A stretch of DNA of 64,000 nt from Flavisericum labens (GCF_045446075.1 NZ_JBJJBQ010000010.1:62001-126000), one strand, 5' to 3'. Counted from the stretch's first letter, positions 41,154-49,473 are shown. The notes: generated by a model from the letters alone, not told the origin. Numbers and translations: made by a program.

Positions 41154-44100
41154 ATGAAACAAATATCGCCATATAAACCAAAGCATCATGTAAGGATGGT
41201 TACTGCTGCATCACTTTTTGATGGACACGACGCTTCCATAAATATCATGCGCCGCATCATACAGGCCACTGGTGTTGAGGTTATTCATTTGGGACATGAC
41301 CGAAGTGTTGAAGAAGTTGTCAATACGGCCATTCAAGAAGATGTTCAGGCCATTTGCTTAACATCGTATCAAGGTGGACACAACGAATATTTTAAGTATA
41401 TGTTCGATCTTCTTAAGGAAAAGGGAGCTGGACATATTAAAATCTTTGGCGGTGGAGGAGGTGTTATTTTGCCTGCGGAAATAAGAGATTTGATGGAATA
41501 CGGTATTTCACGAATTTATTCTCCAGACGATGGACGTGAAATGGGTTTACAGGGTATGATTAATGATTTGGTTGAAAAATCAGATAGTAAAAGCCCATCC
41601 CTAATACTTCCCAAAGGGACGGAGATAAAAGCGTCTTTAAGAAATAAGGACGTTGTTACAATTGCGAGATTGATTTCACTTGCCGAAAATAGGCCCGAAG
41701 AATTTAAGGAATTATTTCCAAGTATGAGTGAGACCTCGGCTCCATTGGGGAGGTCGGGAGGGGCTTCTCCTGTTTTAGGTATAACAGGTACAGGTGGTGC
41801 CGGAAAATCTAGTCTGGTAGATGAATTGGTAAGACGGTTTTTAAAAGATTTTCCTAAGAAAACGATTGGCATTATTTCGGTAGATCCTTCAAAACGAAAA
41901 ACAGGTGGCGCTTTGTTGGGCGACCGTATACGAATGAATGCCATTAACAACCCAAGAGTTTACATGAGAAGTTTGGCCACGCGCCAATCTAATTTGGCCT
42001 TGTCAAAACACGTTAGCGAAGCCGTTGAGGTTTTGAAAGCCGCTCAGTTTGATTTGATTATTCTAGAAACTTCTGGTATTGGGCAATCCGATACCGAAAT
42101 TATTGAACATTCCGATGTGTCACTTTATGTGATGACGCCCGAATTTGGTGCAGCCACTCAATTGGAAAAGATTGATATGTTAGATTTTGCCGATGTTGTT
42201 GCCATTAATAAATTCGATAAAAAAGGGGCTCAAGATGCATTACGTGATGTAAAAAAACAATACATGCGCAACCTTGGACTTTGGGATGTTTCACAAGATG
42301 AATTGCCAATTTTTGGAACTATCGCATCACAGTTTAACGACCCAGGAATGAATGCGCTTTATAAAGCAGTGATGAATAGGCTGAATGAAAAGGAAAACGT
42401 AGAATTTAAATCAACATTTACCATTTCAAACGAAATGAGTGAAAAAATTTATGTTATTCCACCTGCAAGGGTACGCTATTTATCTGAGATTGCTGAAAAC
42501 AACAGGAACTACGATAAAATAGCCTCAGAACAGGTTGAGGTTGCCCAAAGTTTGTATGGTGTTTTTAAAACTATTTGCTCTATTGGGGTTATATCAGATA
42601 AAAACGGTAAAACCTATTTAGATAAGTCAGGATTAATAGCAGATGAGATTTTAAAGGAAGTGCAAAGTGAAGATGACAAGGCTTTGTTAAAACTCCTTTT
42701 CAAAGAATTTGATAAACTTAAATTTAAACTGAACCCCAATAATTGGGAAGTCATTTTAGGCTGGAACAACAAAGTAGAATCTTATAAAAAACCAATCTAT
42801 TCGTTCAAAGTTAGGGAAAAAGAGATAAAAATCGAAACTCATATAGAGTCTTTGTCGCACACGCAAATTCCAAAGGTAGTTTTGCCCAAATACAAAGCTT
42901 GGGGCGATATTTTAAAATGGTGCTTGCAGGAGAATGTGCCGGGCCAATTCCCATATACAGCTGGTTTATACCCTTTCAAAAGAATGGGGGAGGACCCTAC
43001 AAGAATGTTTGCAGGCGAAGGTGGGCCTGAACGTACCAATAGACGATTTCATTATGTGAGTGCCGATTTGCCGGCCAAACGTTTATCAACCGCTTTCGAT
43101 AGTGTGACGCTTTACGGAAACGACCCAGATTACCGTCCAGATATTTACGGAAAAATAGGGAACGCTGGTGTTTCCATTTGCTGTTTGGATGATGCCAAAA
43201 AATTATATTCTGGATTTAATTTGGCTGATGCCATGACGTCGGTAAGTATGACCATAAATGGTCCCGCACCCATGTTATTAGGCTTTTTTATGAATGCAGC
43301 CATCGACCAGCAATGCGAAATTTATATTAAGGAAAATAATCTCGAAAAAGAAGTAGAGGCTGAAATTGCAAAATTATATAAAGAAAAAGAACGCCCTAAA
43401 TATAATGGTGCGCTCCCAGAAGGAAATGATGGACTTGGGTTGATGCTTCTTGGTGTTACTGGAGATGAGGTATTGCCCTCTGAAGTTTACCAAGAAATAA
43501 AAACAAAAACTATAGCACAAGTTCGTGGAACGGTTCAGGCCGATATTTTAAAGGAAGATCAGGCTCAAAACACGTGTATATTTTCAACTGAATTTGCGCT
43601 TCGTTTAATGGGGGATGTTCAAGAGTATTTTATCGAAAATAATGTTCGTAATTTTTATTCGGTATCTATTTCGGGGTATCACATTGCCGAAGCTGGTGCC
43701 AATCCTATTACACAATTGGCTTTAACACTTTCCAATGGATTCACTTACGTGGAATATTATTTAAGTAGAGGTATGGATATCAACAAGTTTGGACCCAACC
43801 TGTCGTTTTTCTTTTCCAACGGAATAGATCCTGAATATGCCGTTATCGGCCGTGTGGCCCGTAAAATTTGGGCAAAAGCGTTGAAGCATAAGTATGGCGC
43901 CAATCCAAGGGCACAAATGCTGAAATACCACATCCAAACATCCGGACGCAGTTTGCATGCTCAGGAAATCGATTTTAACGATATTCGTACCACACTTCAG
44001 GCGTTATACGCTATTTACGATAATTGTAACTCGCTGCATACCAATGCTTACGACGAGGCTATTACCACCCCAACAGAAGAGTCTGTAAGACGTGCTATGG

Positions 44101-44618
44101 CCATTCAGCTAATCATCAATAAAGAACTGGGGCTTGCAAAAAGCGAAAACCCTATACAAGGCGCGTTTATCATTGAAGAATTAACGGATTTAGTTGAAGA
44201 AGCGGTTCTATTGGAATTTGACAGAATTACTGAGCGTGGTGGCGTTTTGGGGGCTATGGAAACCATGTATCAACGAAGTAAAATACAAGAGGAAAGTTTG
44301 CATTATGAAACATTAAAGCATAATGGGGAATATCCTATAATTGGTGTAAACACTTTTTTAAGTAGCAAGGGGTCGCCCACAGTACTCCCCATGGAGGTGA
44401 TTCGGGCGACGGAAGAAGAAAAGAAGTTTCAGATAAAAACACTGCAAGATCTTCATAAAAATCATGATACTGATAAACTCTTAACAGAACTTCAACAAAA
44501 AGCAGTTAACAACGAAAACATTTTTGAATCGCTCATGGAAGTATGTAAAATTTGTTCTTTGGGGCAAATTACCCAAGCTCTGTTTGAAGTTGGCGGGCAG
44601 TATCGACGAAATATGTAA
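41154..44618 (+). CDS. icmF: Fused isobutyryl-CoA mutase/GTPase chaperone (IcmF)
   Basis: A 1154-residue B12 enzyme joining three parts: a cobalamin-binding domain (about 10-140, with LFDGHDASIN; His25 is the expected cobalt ligand), a MeaB-like G domain (about 205-420; Walker A GTGGAGKS at 212-219, SVDPSKRKTGGALLGDR, NKFDKKG), and the mutase TIM barrel (about 570-1154). FPYTAGLYPFKRMGEDPTRM fits the IcmF type rather than methylmalonyl-CoA mutase. It interconverts isobutyryl- and n-butyryl-CoA-type acyl groups. A G-rich insertion encodes APLGRSGGASP between the first two domains. Confidence 0.93.
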   Translation: MKQISPYKPKHHVRMVTAASLFDGHDASINIMRRIIQATGVEVIHLGHDRSVEEVVNTAIQEDVQAICLTSYQGGHNEYFKYMFDLLKEKGAGHIKIFGGGGGVILPAEIRDLMEYGISRIYSPDDGREMGLQGMINDLVEKSDSKSPSLILPKGTEIKASLRNKDVVTIARLISLAENRPEEFKELFPSMSETSAPLGRSGGASPVLGITGTGGAGKSSLVDELVRRFLKDFPKKTIGIISVDPSKRKTGGALLGDRIRMNAINNPRVYMRSLATRQSNLALSKHVSEAVEVLKAAQFDLIILETSGIGQSDTEIIEHSDVSLYVMTPEFGAATQLEKIDMLDFADVVAINKFDKKGAQDALRDVKKQYMRNLGLWDVSQDELPIFGTIASQFNDPGMNALYKAVMNRLNEKENVEFKSTFTISNEMSEKIYVIPPARVRYLSEIAENNRNYDKIASEQVEVAQSLYGVFKTICSIGVISDKNGKTYLDKSGLIADEILKEVQSEDDKALLKLLFKEFDKLKFKLNPNNWEVILGWNNKVESYKKPIYSFKVREKEIKIETHIESLSHTQIPKVVLPKYKAWGDILKWCLQENVPGQFPYTAGLYPFKRMGEDPTRMFAGEGGPERTNRRFHYVSADLPAKRLSTAFDSVTLYGNDPDYRPDIYGKIGNAGVSICCLDDAKKLYSGFNLADAMTSVSMTINGPAPMLLGFFMNAAIDQQCEIYIKENNLEKEVEAEIAKLYKEKERPKYNGALPEGNDGLGLMLLGVTGDEVLPSEVYQEIKTKTIAQVRGTVQADILKEDQAQNTCIFSTEFALRLMGDVQEYFIENNVRNFYSVSISGYHIAEAGANPITQLALTLSNGFTYVEYYLSRGMDINKFGPNLSFFFSNGIDPEYAVIGRVARKIWAKALKHKYGANPRAQMLKYHIQTSGRSLHAQEIDFNDIRTTLQALYAIYDNCNSLHTNAYDEAITTPTEESVRRAMAIQLIINKELGLAKSENPIQGAFIIEELTDLVEEAVLLEFDRITERGGVLGAMETMYQRSKIQEESLHYETLKHNGEYPIIGVNTFLSSKGSPTVLPMEVIRATEEEKKFQIKTLQDLHKNHDTDKLLTELQQKAVNNENIFESLMEVCKICSLGQITQALFEVGGQYRRNM
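41734..41772 (+). repeat. G-rich in-frame insertion in icmF linker
   Basis: About 39 nt, far richer in G and C than the surrounding gene, reading in frame as TSAPLGRSGGASP in the linker before the G domain. It resembles the palindromic repeat units scattered in flavobacterial genomes with a CCTCCCC/GGGGAGG-type core. Only one copy was found in this window. Confidence 0.4.
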
Positions 44619-44726
44619 GCAGAGAAACCATTTTTCCTTTTTCGGAAGATAAAGTGAATCATTTATGTTTAGAATTCACATTAAGCGAAGTCTGAATGTA
44701 GACGATATAAAATTTTCCACAAAAAA

Positions 44727-44754
44727 TGCATCTTTTTTAATCATTCTACGTCTA
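44727..44754 (+). promoter_or_regulatory. Candidate ECF-sigma promoter
   Basis: TGCATC (44727-44732), a 16-nt spacer, then CGTCTA (44749-44754) resembles ECF promoters of the TGnAAC-N16-CGTC type. It lies 26 nt before the Cys-rich peptide gene and could be read by SigZ itself. Confidence 0.5.
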
Positions 44755-44780
44755 TTAGATGAACCATAAAAACATACATT

Positions 44781-44882
44781 ATGAAAAATAAAGAATGCAT
44801 TTGTAATTGCGAACCCTGTAAAAATGGAAATTGTGCGCAATGTACTTGCAAAAACTGTACATGCACCAATTGTAATTGTTAA
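44781..44882 (+). CDS. 33-residue cysteine-rich (metallothionein-like) peptide
   Basis: ATG at 44781, 33 codons, TAA. The peptide has 11 cysteines (positions 6, 8, 10, 13, 18, 21, 23, 26, 28, 31, 33), one residue in three, mostly as CxC and CxxC: ECICNCEPC, then CAQCTCKNC, then CTCTNCNC. The other residues are Lys, Asn and Thr, with a single aliphatic residue after the Met, so it cannot form a normal core. This is the composition of a metallothionein or other metal-thiolate cluster peptide. It is neither secreted nor membrane-bound by sequence. It lies between a candidate ECF promoter and sigZ, implying induction by the metal or thiol stress that SigZ responds to. The metal is unknown. Confidence 0.75.
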   Translation: MKNKECICNCEPCKNGNCAQCTCKNCTCTNCNC

Positions 44883-44894
44883 GATTAATTAAAA

Positions 44895-44960
44895 ATGAAG
44901 AAAAATAGCATTCATATTTGTAAATTTAATATGAATGCTATTTCTATATTAAACTCATGA
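44895..44960 (+). CDS. 21-codon leader ORF overlapping sigZ start
   Basis: ATG at 44895, 21 codons, ending at a TGA that overlaps the sigZ ATG (ATGA). It starts MKKNSIHICKF. Its codons run through both arms of the hairpin below, so ribosomes translating it would melt the hairpin and then reinitiate at sigZ. It may be a leader peptide rather than a functional protein. Confidence 0.4.
   Translation: MKKNSIHICKFNMNAISILNS
44903..44943 (+). terminator. 16-bp perfect hairpin upstream of sigZ (attenuator or terminator)
   Basis: Arms 44903-44918 and 44928-44943 (AAATAGCATTCATATT and its complement) pair perfectly around a 9-nt loop; the T-rich sequence TTTCTATATT follows, and sigZ starts 13 nt later. 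It could end the Cys-rich peptide mRNA or tune read-through into sigZ. Confidence 0.6.
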
Positions 44961-45496
44961 AAACAAAAGAAATTTGGAAGGCATATGCAGAGGATGTTAA
45001 ACACTTTATAAGAAGTAAGGTGAAAGATCCAGTGGTAGCTGATGATTTGTTGCAGGATACCTTTATAAAAGTGCACACCAAGTTTAGTACGCTAAAGGAT
45101 GAATCAAAACTGAAGTCGTGGCTGTTTACCATAGCCCGATATACGGTGATGGATTATTTTAGAGATAAAAATATCGACTACCATGTAACGGAAGCCGACA
45201 TGGGTTTTGAAGAACACAAAACAGAACATACCAAAGAAGACTGCTTGCACGGAATCATTAAAAATCTACCTAAAAAATATAGAGCACCTCTTTTTTTAGC
45301 CGATATAAAGGGAGAAAAACAAGCACAGGTGGCAGAACGATTGCAACGACCACTGCCCACGGTAAAATCGCAAATACAGCGAGGCAGAAAATTAATAGCG
45401 CAAGGTTTTATGGATTGCTGCGATTTTAAGCTAAACCACGATGGTTATTTGGTTGGCGAGCTCAAGGCCAAAGAGGATTGTAAGGTGTGCCATTAA
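44957..45496 (+). CDS. sigZ: ECF RNA polymerase sigma factor, SigZ-type
   Basis: A 179-residue sigma-70 family factor. Region 2: VADDLLQDTFIKVHTKFSTL (27-46) and SWLFTIARYTVMDYFRD (54-70). Region 4: PKKYRAPLFLADIKGEKQAQ (105-124) and PLPTVKSQIQRGRKL. Past region 4 there is a Cys-rich tail: C154, C155, then C175-x2-C178-H179. No anti-sigma factor gene is adjacent. The tail could bind metal or sense thiol state, and the gene lies downstream of a metallothionein-like peptide, so metal- or redox-controlled activity is a reasonable inference. A weak terminator follows. Confidence 0.88.
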   Translation: MKTKEIWKAYAEDVKHFIRSKVKDPVVADDLLQDTFIKVHTKFSTLKDESKLKSWLFTIARYTVMDYFRDKNIDYHVTEADMGFEEHKTEHTKEDCLHGIIKNLPKKYRAPLFLADIKGEKQAQVAERLQRPLPTVKSQIQRGRKLIAQGFMDCCDFKLNHDGYLVGELKAKEDCKVCH

Positions 45497-45512
45497 AATT
45501 TTACCAAAAAAA

Positions 45513-45540
45513 AGTCCTACCGAAGCAGGACTCAAGATTT
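45513..45540 (+). terminator. Terminator after sigZ
   Basis: AGTCCT (45513-45518) and AGGACT (45527-45532) form a short stem followed, after CAAGA, by a T run. Confidence 0.55.
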
Positions 45541-45763
45541 TTCATCTACGGCATATAGCCTTATTGTGATAAGATTAAAGATTAGAAAGTTTAATCTGTT
45601 TCAAATGTAGGAAAAAGATTTTAAATTTAAAAAAGCAAATTATAACCTCTGGAGACAAAATAACGAGGGGAAATCTTAGATTGTTTAAATTTAATCTTTT
45701 AAATCAAAAGACGGAAAACGTGAGGTTTTTTGGTAAAGATGTTTTAAAATATAATAGAGGAAA

Positions 45764-46159
45764 CTATAAACTCAGCATCCAAGAACGTTGCAACTTCTTA
45801 AATTTCTTTAACTCACTACGTAAAATAGGCAAGAAATCTTTTCCGTTACTGTTTGAGCGTTCTAATCTATAAGAGCTTTTGTAAAGTTTATTGGTAAGTT
45901 TTCTTAACGATGCTAAGTGTTTGTCTTTTTTGTCAGAATACCGTTGAAGCTCCACATTTACTATCTCAGGTGCCAATGATACAGATTGTTGTACTATATC
46001 TCCAGAAAAATAAATATTTCCATCTTCAGAACCATCTGGTTTTAGTGAAGATAAGTCATGGTTTAGGTAAGTAGAAATGTTTTGCGACAATGCAAAAATC
46101 TCTAAGGCTTTTTGGTAAACCGGTAATTCCGATAGGTTTGATGGGGTATTATGTAACAT
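45764..46159 (-). CDS. Four-helix bundle protein (23S rRNA-IVP type)
   Basis: A 131-residue all-helical protein similar to the four-helix bundle family once called S23/IVP and related to the accessory protein Avd of diversity-generating retroelements. Features: LPVYQKALEIFALSQNISTY (12-31), a Gly/Ser/Asp turn (SSLKPDGSEDGN), then basic helices with LASLRKLTNKLYKSSYRLER (83-102). No reverse transcriptase or variable repeat is nearby, so a retroelement role is not supported. It is divergent from the Lrp gene. Confidence 0.7.
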   Translation of the reverse strand: MLHNTPSNLSELPVYQKALEIFALSQNISTYLNHDLSSLKPDGSEDGNIYFSGDIVQQSVSLAPEIVNVELQRYSDKKDKHLASLRKLTNKLYKSSYRLERSNSNGKDFLPILRSELKKFKKLQRSWMLSL

Positions 46160-46282
46160 AATCTATTTCTAATAGCAATTTTATCAAAATTACTAACAAG
46201 AAACGAGATTCATCTTTAGATTTTAAAGTAAAAACGTATATTTGCCTTAAGATTTAATTTTTTAGGTTTAAAATTCCTTTAA

Positions 46283-46726
46283 ATGAGTATTGATTCGATT
46301 AACAGCAAGATTTTAAGGTGTTTACAGCAAAATGCACGTATGAGTAATGCGGAAATTGGTCGCCAAGTGGGTATCAGTTCGCCAGCCGTTTCAGAGCGTA
46401 TTAAAAAGATGGAAGACCTTGGGATAATTGAAGGTTATAAGACTATTGTTTCTCCATATGAAATGGGGTACCAGTTAAAAGCCATTATAACCTTAAGGGC
46501 ATTTATGGGAAAGTTGAAGCCTTTTTTGGAAAAGGTAAAAACCTTTGACGAGGTGATTAACTGTTATCGTATTACGGGTGATGAAAATATCGTTATGGAA
46601 GTGGTATTGAAGAATAATAAACATTTGGAATCTTTTATTGACCAACTGATAACCTATGGAGAGTCGAAAACGCAAATAGTTTTATCGCGTGTAGTAAAGC
46701 AAAAGGCTGTTATACCAATAAAATAG
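46283..46726 (+). CDS. Lrp/AsnC family transcriptional regulator
   Basis: A 147-residue regulator. An N-terminal winged helix (NSKILRCLQQNARMSNAEIG, 7-26; GISSPAVSERIKKMEDLGII) is followed by a RAM ligand-binding domain from about residue 65 (KAIITLRAFMGKL, then GDENIVMEVVL). Such proteins form octamers that respond to amino acids or other small ligands. A TATATTTG box at 46237-46244 lies 38 nt before the ATG. It is convergent with the VOC gene (5-nt gap), so a regulatory link to that operon is possible but unproven. Confidence 0.93.
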   Translation: MSIDSINSKILRCLQQNARMSNAEIGRQVGISSPAVSERIKKMEDLGIIEGYKTIVSPYEMGYQLKAIITLRAFMGKLKPFLEKVKTFDEVINCYRITGDENIVMEVVLKNNKHLESFIDQLITYGESKTQIVLSRVVKQKAVIPIK

Positions 46727-46731
46727 AATGT

Positions 46732-47109
46732 TTAATTAATACGCCAAGGCGGATTTTTGCGGTTTTTACCAGCGAAGTACAAAATGATTTGGTGTCCATC
46801 GGGATCCTGCAAATGAGCTTCACGCCAAAGCCAGGGCTGCTCTTTGGGTAGTGATTTGAAAACTATACCCTTTTGCTGAAGTTTTTTAACCGTTTCATCT
46901 AAGTTTTCATCTTCAAAATAAATAGTAATGCCCTTGCCTTTAGCCAGTTTATCGACGTGGTGTAACGACAAAGTTGAAGTACCATTAGAGCATTCAAAAC
47001 GAGCATATCGTGGAATGGAATCAACAATAAGCCTTAACCCCAACGTTTTGTAAAACTCGGTCGACTTTTCCAAATTTAAAGAGGGTATGGTTATTTGATT
47101 TAAATTCAC
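46732..47109 (-). CDS. VOC (glyoxalase/bleomycin-resistance fold) protein
   Basis: A 125-residue vicinal-oxygen-chelate protein: SLNLEKSTEFYKTLGLRLIV at the N-terminus, LSLHHVDKLAKG and ITIYFEDE in the middle and LQDPDGHQIILYFAG at the end. Metal ligands would be drawn from the His and Glu residues of these blocks. Its start overlaps the YpdA stop by 4 nt (ATGA), so it is the third gene of an MFS-YpdA-VOC operon. It could be a thiol-dependent detoxification enzyme using the cofactor that YpdA keeps reduced; that is inference from context. Confidence 0.85.
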   Translation of the reverse strand: MNLNQITIPSLNLEKSTEFYKTLGLRLIVDSIPRYARFECSNGTSTLSLHHVDKLAKGKGITIYFEDENLDETVKKLQQKGIVFKSLPKEQPWLWREAHLQDPDGHQIILYFAGKNRKNPPWRIN

Positions 47110-48089
47110 GCGTTCTTTTTCTTTTCAATGTGTTTTGCAATTTGTTTTGCGTGGATTCTAGAGTTTTCAATAAACCATTTATGGGTTTCCTTCCCACCGC
47201 AAATAACACCTGCCAAATACAAGCCTTCTACGTTGGTTTCCATGGTTTCGTTGTTGTAGGTTGGGATGCGTTTACCGTCATCTGAAACAGTAATGCCACT
47301 ATCAGTTAATAAATCAAAATTAGGTAAATACCCTGTTAGCGCCACTACATAATCATTTGGAATGGTTACAGTACCATCAGGCGTTTTTATAATGACTTCA
47401 TCTTCTTTAATTTCAGTGATTTCTGAATTAAAATAAGCTGTTATACTACCTTCTTTAATACGGTTTATAATATCTGGCCGTACCCAATACTTAACACGTT
47501 CTCCAATGGCTTCTTTGCGCACTACCATAGTTACACGTCCGCCTTTACGCCATATTTCTAGTGCGGCATCAACGGCCGAATTACTTGCGCCAACTACAAC
47601 AACATCTTGCATGCTGTAATTGTGGGCTTCTTTGTAATAGTGGGTCACTTTACTTCTGTGCTCTCCACGAACATTTAACAGTTTCGGGATATCATAAAAC
47701 CCTGTACAAATAATTACGTGATTAACCGTATAACTAGATTTACTCGTATCTACTTTAAAATGTTCAGGTTGTTTTTCAACAGAAACCACATTTTCATATA
47801 AGTGGATATTTAATTGGTTGGATGTGGTTACCCGCCTGTAATACTCCAAAGCCTCATCTCTGTTAGGTTTGGAGTTGTTACTTATAAACGGAATATCGTC
47901 AATTTCAAGTTTTTCTGAAGTTGAAAAGAAGGTCATGTTTTTCGGGTAATTGAACAATGAATTTGTCAACGCGCCTTTTTCAATAATCAAATAGTCCCAG
48001 TTCCTTTTTTTGCATTCCAAGGCACAGGCAATACCAATTGGGCCTCCGCCGACGATGATAACTTCTTTTTTTTCTTCCAATGCTTTCAT
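47106..48089 (-). CDS. ypdA: YpdA-type bacillithiol disulfide reductase
   Basis: A 327-residue flavoprotein. The N-terminal FAD site is VIIVGGGPIGIACALECKKR (9-28), the NAD(P)H site VVVVGASNSAVDAALEIWRKG near 165-185, and the C-terminal YVVALTGYLPNFDL and GVICGGKETHKWFIENSRIH blocks match YpdA. It lacks the paired CxxC of thioredoxin reductase. In Firmicutes YpdA reduces oxidised bacillithiol with NADPH. The MFS gene ends directly before its start, so the two are translationally close. Confidence 0.88.
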   Translation of the reverse strand: MKALEEKKEVIIVGGGPIGIACALECKKRNWDYLIIEKGALTNSLFNYPKNMTFFSTSEKLEIDDIPFISNNSKPNRDEALEYYRRVTTSNQLNIHLYENVVSVEKQPEHFKVDTSKSSYTVNHVIICTGFYDIPKLLNVRGEHRSKVTHYYKEAHNYSMQDVVVVGASNSAVDAALEIWRKGGRVTMVVRKEAIGERVKYWVRPDIINRIKEGSITAYFNSEITEIKEDEVIIKTPDGTVTIPNDYVVALTGYLPNFDLLTDSGITVSDDGKRIPTYNNETMETNVEGLYLAGVICGGKETHKWFIENSRIHAKQIAKHIEKKKNA

Positions 48090-49352
48090 TTATAAATTTA
48101 ATTCGTGTTTTTTAATTCCATCAATCTCCAATGCAGTTTTTAACCTTTTGGCTTTTCTTGAATTTAAATACTGACTTAAAACAAACAACAAAAATACACA
48201 AAACGTTGCCAGTAAAGTAATGATGTACCAAGTGTTGTTAAATCCCATGTGGTCTGCCATACGCATCCCAGCATTATGCCCAAAAATATGGGCAATTGAA
48301 AATGCTATGGAGTACAAGGCCATATATTCACCTTGGTTTCCTTTTCTGGCACGATCCATGGCAAATGCATTCGAAAACGGAAATGCGATCATCTCACCAA
48401 AGGTCATTAATAGCATACCCAAGATTAAAACACCTTTCCAGTCCGTAAGGTTTAGAATAATAAAGCTTGCACCCGTTAAAATGGCTCCGAAAAGCATCAA
48501 TCCAGTTTTAGTAAATCGTGAATTTTCTAACCATTTTATAAGAGGCATTTCAAAAACAAAAATGAAAAATCCATTAGTTCCTAGTAGGATACCTATTTCC
48601 AGTTCGGTTAAAAAATGTGCTTCTTTATAATACAGTGGCATGGTTGAAAAATATTGTAAAAACACAACACCAAACAATACCATTGCTACCAGAAAGATTA
48701 AAAATGCTTTGTCCTTATAAGCTGATTTTGGATTTTCAATGGTGACATCGTCCAAAACTTTTGTTGTTTTTGGGTTTAAAACCGTTATAAGAACCCAAAC
48801 GGCCAAAATACAGGTAATACCATCAACCCAGAATAAGCCGTTATAGCTTAAAGCGGTAATAATGAGACCACCAATGGCAGGCCCAGCAGAGAATCCTAAA
48901 TTTATGGCAAGTCGTATTAAGGTTACCGACCGCGTTTTATTTTCAGGTTTACTGTATGCACTTAAGGCCACGAACATAGCCGGGCGAAACATATCGGCCA
49001 CTAACATTACCAAAAATATACCAAAACAAAACGCTTCAAATGTTTTTAAAAACTGCAAGGCAATAAATAAAACACCTGTGGCCAACAAGCTAAAAACCAT
49101 TACTTTGTAAAAACCAATTTTATCGGTTAATCGGCCTCCCAGCCATGAACCAACTACCGATCCTAACCCAAAGGCGGTCATAATCCAACCAATTTTGCTA
49201 AACGAAAAACCAAGGCTTTCGTTCAGGTAGAGCGACAAAAAAGGAACTACCATGGTGCCAGCTCGATTAATTAGCGTAATTAATGCTAGCCACCAAACTT
49301 CGCGAGAAAGTCCGTTAAAAGTGTTCAGGTAATTGTTGAATAAAGTTTTCAT
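48090..49352 (-). CDS. MFS transporter
   Basis: A 420-residue inner-membrane transporter with 12 predicted helices. GSWLGGRLTDKIGFYKVMV holds the loop 2-3 MFS signature, and NLGFSAGPAIGGLI is typical of drug/H+ antiporter-like groups. The central loop (about 190-210) is charged. First gene of the MFS-YpdA-VOC operon. A leader with a small ORF and a strong terminator precedes it, so expression is probably controlled by read-through. The substrate is unknown; an electrophile or metabolite linked to thiol stress would fit the neighbours. Confidence 0.9.
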   Translation of the reverse strand: MKTLFNNYLNTFNGLSREVWWLALITLINRAGTMVVPFLSLYLNESLGFSFSKIGWIMTAFGLGSVVGSWLGGRLTDKIGFYKVMVFSLLATGVLFIALQFLKTFEAFCFGIFLVMLVADMFRPAMFVALSAYSKPENKTRSVTLIRLAINLGFSAGPAIGGLIITALSYNGLFWVDGITCILAVWVLITVLNPKTTKVLDDVTIENPKSAYKDKAFLIFLVAMVLFGVVFLQYFSTMPLYYKEAHFLTELEIGILLGTNGFFIFVFEMPLIKWLENSRFTKTGLMLFGAILTGASFIILNLTDWKGVLILGMLLMTFGEMIAFPFSNAFAMDRARKGNQGEYMALYSIAFSIAHIFGHNAGMRMADHMGFNNTWYIITLLATFCVFLLFVLSQYLNSRKAKRLKTALEIDGIKKHELNL

Positions 49353-49419
49353 AATGTTGTTGGTTTCTGTTTTGTGCTACATATTTTGCTGTTTTAAAAA
49401 AGGGATACCACTAAAAATA

Positions 49420-49447
49420 AAAAGTCCGACGGCGAAGTCGGACTTTT
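49420..49447 (-). terminator. Strong terminator upstream of MFS gene (candidate attenuator)
   Basis: An 11-bp perfect stem (AAAAGTCCGAC at 49420-49430 and its complement at 49437-49447) with a 6-nt loop and T5ATT5 on the minus strand. It lies 67 nt before the MFS start, between divergent genes, so it must end a leader transcript. Confidence 0.85.
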
Positions 49448-49473
49448 ACATATTGTATTATTTTATATTTACA

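Noticed and set aside
45681..45872. 63-codon plus-strand ORF overlapping the four-helix bundle gene
   Set aside because: The second half mirrors the minus-strand gene; the first half has no recognisable composition or context.
45764..46159. Diversity-generating retroelement accessory gene (Avd)
   Set aside because: The fold is similar, but no reverse transcriptase, template repeat or variable repeat is nearby.
48220..48630. 136-codon antisense ORF inside the MFS gene
   Set aside because: It is complementary to membrane-helix codons and has no promoter or family features.
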